64,000 nucleotides of DNA from contig VFFE01007510.1 in assembly GCA_008921705.1 (NCBI GenBank), forward strand, positions 519,788 through 583,787. Direction: 5' to 3'. This DNA comes from Burhinus oedicnemus (Eukaryota; Chordata; Aves; Charadriiformes; Burhinidae). Under the pieces are notes generated by a model. The model was not told the origin of the DNA. It worked only from the letters and a program-made list of their open reading frames with translations, and did not search any database. Within the stretch, counting starts at the first letter, position 1. Every line of letters begins with the position of its first letter. The translations under genes were made by a program, and so were the position numbers. Below, piece after piece: positions 59,061 through 64,000 of the stretch.

Positions 59061-62000
59061 TTTCAAGATAAGACATAATATGTGAAGCAGCAATTTTGCC
59101 GATAAGAATCTGAGGCAGACTGAGTGGACTTTTTCCTTAATATTAGATATCCAAAATGCAGACATCTGTGTCTGATGTATTCACTTTATTATCCCTTTAT
59201 AGTCATTGGGAAGAAATACTTTTTCAGGGAACCTGACTTGTTTTAAAAATCTGCTTGAGATACCTTAGAAGTGCGTATATTTCTCCTACGATTATCAAAG
59301 AAGCCCAGGACAGAAGCTCAGATGTAAATGTCCATGCTGTAGATAGACAAAAATACATCGAGTGGCAGAGATGGATAGATTGCTCTTAAACGAAATGAGA
59401 AGAATCCTCTTTATTTGAAGTATGTTATCATTATAAATGATTCAAAGCCAGTTATAGAATAGAAAGTCCTAGATGTAGATTTACCAGGGACAAGGAGGGA
59501 GCATCACCAGATACTCCCACTTACTAGCTAGCTCCTCTTTCCCTACTCCCCACCACTGTTCGAATGCAGAAGTAACAGAAGGTTTGTATCACCAAAATCT
59601 TACAATCCAGGGAAAAATATTTTAACAGCAGATGTTAAAACCATTAGGAATCAACACAACAAGTCAAACACTACAGTGCTGCTGTTATACCTCTGAAGTC
59701 TGGCCCAATTTACCAAAGCACTTCAGAGGTCTCCTATCTAAAGCTTATAGTTGGCTGCCTAGAAATCAGTGTGACTGCTCAGACTCTTAGAAGTCATGCA
59801 AGTGTCATCCTGGCTACTGGCTTTGGCAAAGCTCCTTGAAAAACCTGTCCAAACACTGTCATGAGCAGCAATAGTTCAGGCTGCTTGAACATGCACAGCC
59901 CAAATTTTATTCAAAATATTTTCAGGTTTGGTTCTGATCTATGGAATTATTTCAGTTGCTCTCCCCAAAAACCTAATGGGCCCTTCATGTATTGTGGGTT
60001 ATTATGGTGAACAGCTACTGATATCTGCCTGCTAAAGACAGACTTTTCACATGTTCATCCATAAATACCAATCAGATGTTTGACAATCTACTGAAAGATA
60101 TGAGTAGCCTTCCTGGCTAGCATTGGGATTTTGGGCTAACTTACATGGTCTTATAGAGGACTGCGGATGTATAAACTGGGAAACCCAAGAGCATAAAAAC
60201 TAGGAATAACTGATAAAGCACTAAAAGTCTTTAGCTGCCCATTACGTGTAACCAGGCTGATTTGGGTTGATTGAAAATGTTTCAGCCGTTTGCTGCTGAA
60301 GGGCTTTGTAGGAAGAATGTGACAGTCACTGCTGGATCCCAACAGACAGATCTTTGTAACACGATGTCAAAGGAACTTTCTGCAGCTTAGAGAAGTCTTT
60401 ATATAGAGTCCTAGGTCTCATTGTATTGTGTAGTACCCAGAAGCCCTAATGACAATTTGTTGCTCACAAAACTTTAAGTCTCCATTTTTATATCCAAAAT
60501 AAAATTGGTAATGCGTTACAGCTACAACTGAAATGCTCACATCTTCCATGTTTTTTCCACAGTATCAGTGGAGGTAGACTGATAGAATTTGTCAGCAGGA
60601 GACTGCATACATTATTTAGTCCCAGCAATAAATTTTTTTAAAAAAAGAAAGTACAGACTTAACCAAAATGAACAGTAAAAATAGTCAAAAGCACAGGATT
60701 TCTTTCTTTAATCTGACAGTATTTAGCTTTTGAGGATTTGAGCTTGCACTAAGCAGTCATATGGACCATAAGTCTGATATCTGCTGTCACTGTCTGCGTC
60801 AATCAAGTGGCTGTGTTATTTCCATCAAATTTATTAGAGTCGTGTGTCCCCGGACACTGGCTCTGAGAGCTGAACTGCCAGCAGCCTAAACCGGGAGAAG
60901 TTCAGTGACATTTGGATGAGAATGATTCAGTGCCTGTTTCTTGTTGAGGAAGGAGATAGGAACGAATACGTTTATGCACGCAAGGAGCTCTGCGCTCAAG
61001 GTCTGTAAACAATGAAAGTCCCTATTTCATAAGTGTTCTGTGACACTTTTATTACAAAGTAGAAAGCAAAAGGATGTCCACAAACTGATAGACATGGATG
61101 TGGGCAAATATGCCTCCCAGGGGTGTAATGAGACCAGCAATAAGCCAAGAAGCCAGCTTCCTTGTGCCCTGTCACAGCCAAAGCAGGTCTCAGCCAGCTG
61201 CCATGGGGCTGGTTCCTCCCTGTTGTTCTCACCTCATGCCCTAAAGCACCCTGGGTCCTGATCCCTGTCACCTCAGGCATCTTTTCCACACCCTCCACTC
61301 ACAGCTCTGGTGCCTGCTGTGCCCCCTCAGCCCAGGGCCAAGTGCTGCTGTTGCCCTTCTGCTCAGGCCTGTTCTTGATGGCCTTGATTTCCTCCCTAGA
61401 GAGTTTTCACCTGGTAACTCTCACTCTCCATAGTTTCTCGGAAATAGTTTGTTAAAGCTGCAGAACATGGTAAAGTGGTAGAAGCATGGATTTTGCTGAC
61501 GCTAGTGAGAGTACAGCTGCCACAGTGTTGGCAAATGATCTTTCCAAATGTTAAAAAGCTCCCTCCCCCCCTTTTTTTTTTTAAACTGCCAGTGTCATAT
61601 TTCTTGAAAGATGTCTGATCAGCTCAAAGAAAATATTTCATTTTGATAACATCAAACTGTTTTGTTCCATGTTTGACTTTTTATGCACTCACGTCCAAAC
61701 AAAAATCAGAATTGTTTTGCAGAAGGAAAAATGAAAGTATTTTACAGAATGAGTTTATTGCCAAAAACTGGGGATTGACATGAACACCTTGGCAGCTACC
61801 TTAGTACTCAAATTTGAGGTCACAAAAACTAAAACAAACACATCACTACCATAAGAAGAGAGAGTGAAATACATGAACTACCAGTAGAGGTGAATAAATC
61901 TGAACTGACCCTGCCTCCAAATGGTAATTTACTGCATTGTTAGCTGAGGAAAGCTATGTAATCCATGGAAATTATTATGCTTGTGGCAGAATCTCAGAAC

Positions 62001-64000
62001 GGGACATGAGCAAGCTCTTAATCTGTCCATTTTATATCCTGACAGGCTAAAAGGAAATAAAATCAGCACCACTCTGCTTTGCTATATATGCTCCTCTTTG
62101 GAAGTATTTGCATTTGTGTACAAAGGACAGTGACTGCAGAGGGGTTTTTGTAGCTGTTGTCTGCCTTGAACTGCACTTAAAAAAACCCTCCTGTAGGTCT
62201 GATTGTTATCTAATGTGACCCACCCTGAGAAGTCTAACTGTTCAACTTGTATGTGCAGCTCCTATTTTCTCATGCATCTCCAGCCTTATTCTTCTATCTC
62301 TCTGTGGAACATTATTTCATGCAACTGCAGGTCTCTGTATTATAGGTAAAATGTCCTCTATTTCCTCAGTGAGGATCCTCTCCTGCATCACAGCCATTTA
62401 TTCTAGAATAACATTCTCTACTATGTTGCACAGATGCAGCATAAATATGCCCTCAGAAGAGAACCATTACAGCTCAGGCCCTTGATCTCGGATTCTCATT
62501 ATGCAGTCCACCCTCTAATACACTTGAGGACTTCCTTGATGTTAATTTGCACAATACTTCATTTTCTTAGCTGAATACACAGCATATCTCCTATCATTAA
62601 ACACAGGCAGATACATGAAACAAGTTTTCTGTGGAAAGAATCTTATTTAAATAAGAATATTAATTTGGGCAAAATAAAGGCTAAGTTAAAATAAGGCCTG
62701 TTTCTCTATGGGAGCAAGTATCCTGCTGATTCAGGTATACGAAGGCCTCACATTTGTTTGAATTTGGATAAGTCGTAAGATGAGACAACTTTAATGTGTC
62801 CAACAATTTTTTATGCTCCAGAATTTGGAAGATCACCTTCAACATCAAAACTACAGTTTTGCAGGGATCCTAAAATATTGCTGTTTGATAAAGGAACAGA
62901 TGTTTATTCTAAAATTAGGAGCCTTAATGGATGGTATTTAATTGAGGGAGCAAAATGGCGCTGCTGCTTATATGCGTTGCGTGGGTTCTTCAATGACATA
63001 GCCCATCATAAAATATTCCAAAACCTCCACAGCCTACTTCCAAAGCCGAAAGACGTATATACAAGATATGGACTTTTTTTTGTTGCTGTTGTTGTTAATC
63101 ACTACTTCATTCAGAAATAGCCCAATTTTTTATCACCAAAGCTTTCAGGATGCCTCCAAAAATAACCATTGTTAGTCTGCATGACCATACTGCGTTTAAA
63201 ATGCTTATGTTGCAGCATGGTGTTTGATAGGTTTTTGATACTTTTAGTCTAACTATGGAAACACGTATTGTTCTCACATGGAAAAAAGAAATGTTGAGAT
63301 AAATTTCATCTTTTGTAAGGGACATAACAAAAGTGAATCTTTCATTACAGCTAGCTACATCCTAACATAGTTTAGTTTGTAGAAAATGTTTTAGATGCTT
63401 CCTAAAACAGGTTCTCTTCCTTGAGACTTGTGCCTGTTGAAACCTGATTGGCAACAATTATATACTGAGTTTACGTAAAATCAGAGGCCACTGTAAGTGA
63501 TAGTTCAACATATGAAGTGCTTATTTGGGCTTTTAGTTCTGATTTCTCAGTGCATTACTTTTACGTAACAACGCATAGTGTACACTGGTGTGCACTGAAA
63601 AACTTCTTCGCCTTTGTGAATTGGGACTAAGGAGCTGCAACAGCAGCCTGGCTAATCCACTCCCCATCCCTGGGCTGCTCACTCCTTCCTGAGGTACTTT
63701 TTAAGAAGTAGGTCTGTCTGAGTTCAGTTGTAATGTGGACATATTTTCTGAATATAAAGATGTAGTCTTTTAGATATGGGCTAGCTATTTCACTGAAAAA
63801 ATCCAGTTTATTCACTTTGTGGAGCCACATTTCCATGTCATGCTTTCTTTGCTCACAGTGGATTATTAAACTAAGAGGTCTGAGATCTATCAACCACTTT
63901 GCATTGGATTAAATGTTGTTACAGAAAATAATAAACTGAGTTTTCTGTCAACTTGTCATTTTTCCTGTTTGTCTTTGTTCTATTTTTTATTTACCTCATT
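59061..64000. other. Intergenic to window end, no recognised gene
   Basis: About 4.9 kb. A GC- and pyrimidine-richer block lies at about 61140-61420; the rest is AT-rich. Open frames up to 108 codons have no domains. I looked on the minus strand for the VIP and PHI hormone exons expected by synteny and found none, so VIP, if present in this species' order, lies beyond the right edge. Confidence 0.55.

Overview
The window is nuclear DNA from a bird, most likely a neoavian species. The evidence is split vertebrate genes with GT-AG introns, a CpG-island promoter, several CR1 LINE fragments (one with an avian-type octamer tail), and two copies of one LTR type that I recognise as common in birds. 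The species cannot be named from the sequence. There is nothing bacterial, no CRISPR array and no tRNA or rRNA gene that I could recognise.

Left part, 1 to about 16.5 kb: two genes lie head to tail on the + strand. The first is the 3' half of MTRF1L, the mitochondrial release factor mtRF1a. Four coding exons (2676-6558) carry the PKT stop-codon reading motif, the GGQ catalytic motif and the C-terminus; the upstream exons lie outside the window. About 1.7 kb after the last plausible MTRF1L poly(A) signal comes a CpG island (about 8860-10130). It contains the promoter and a non-coding first exon of FBXO5 (EMI1), the F-box inhibitor of the anaphase-promoting complex. Four further exons (11297-15658) encode a predicted 407-residue protein with a KEN motif, a DSGYSS degron, an F-box region, a RAAL D-box, a Cys/His zinc-binding region and the LRRL tail. 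The two products act in unrelated processes (mitochondrial translation termination and the cell cycle). Their adjacency matches the vertebrate order RGS17-MTRF1L-FBXO5-VIP as I know it, not a shared pathway.

Right part, about 16.5-64 kb: a gene-poor, AT-rich interval in which I recognise no coding exon. It contains CR1 pieces in both orientations (19222-19757, 26818-27125, 37346-38000, 39255-39352, 47478-48200, 56898-57022), one very decayed ancient CR1 reverse-transcriptase region (about 58400-59060), a near-complete solo LTR on the minus strand (57600-58158) and an internally deleted relative of it on the + strand (46778-46912). Several GC-richer blocks remain unassigned. The most promoter-like is at 22116-22440. 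By synteny VIP should follow further right; I looked for its hormone-coding exons and did not see them.

No undescribed system stands out. The observations most worth checking are the phased CCAAT/CHR module in the FBXO5 promoter, a possible intronic terminal exon in FBXO5 that would remove the zinc-binding region, the solo LTR that keeps a perfect CRE and TATA box, and the isolated CpG-rich block near 22.3 kb.
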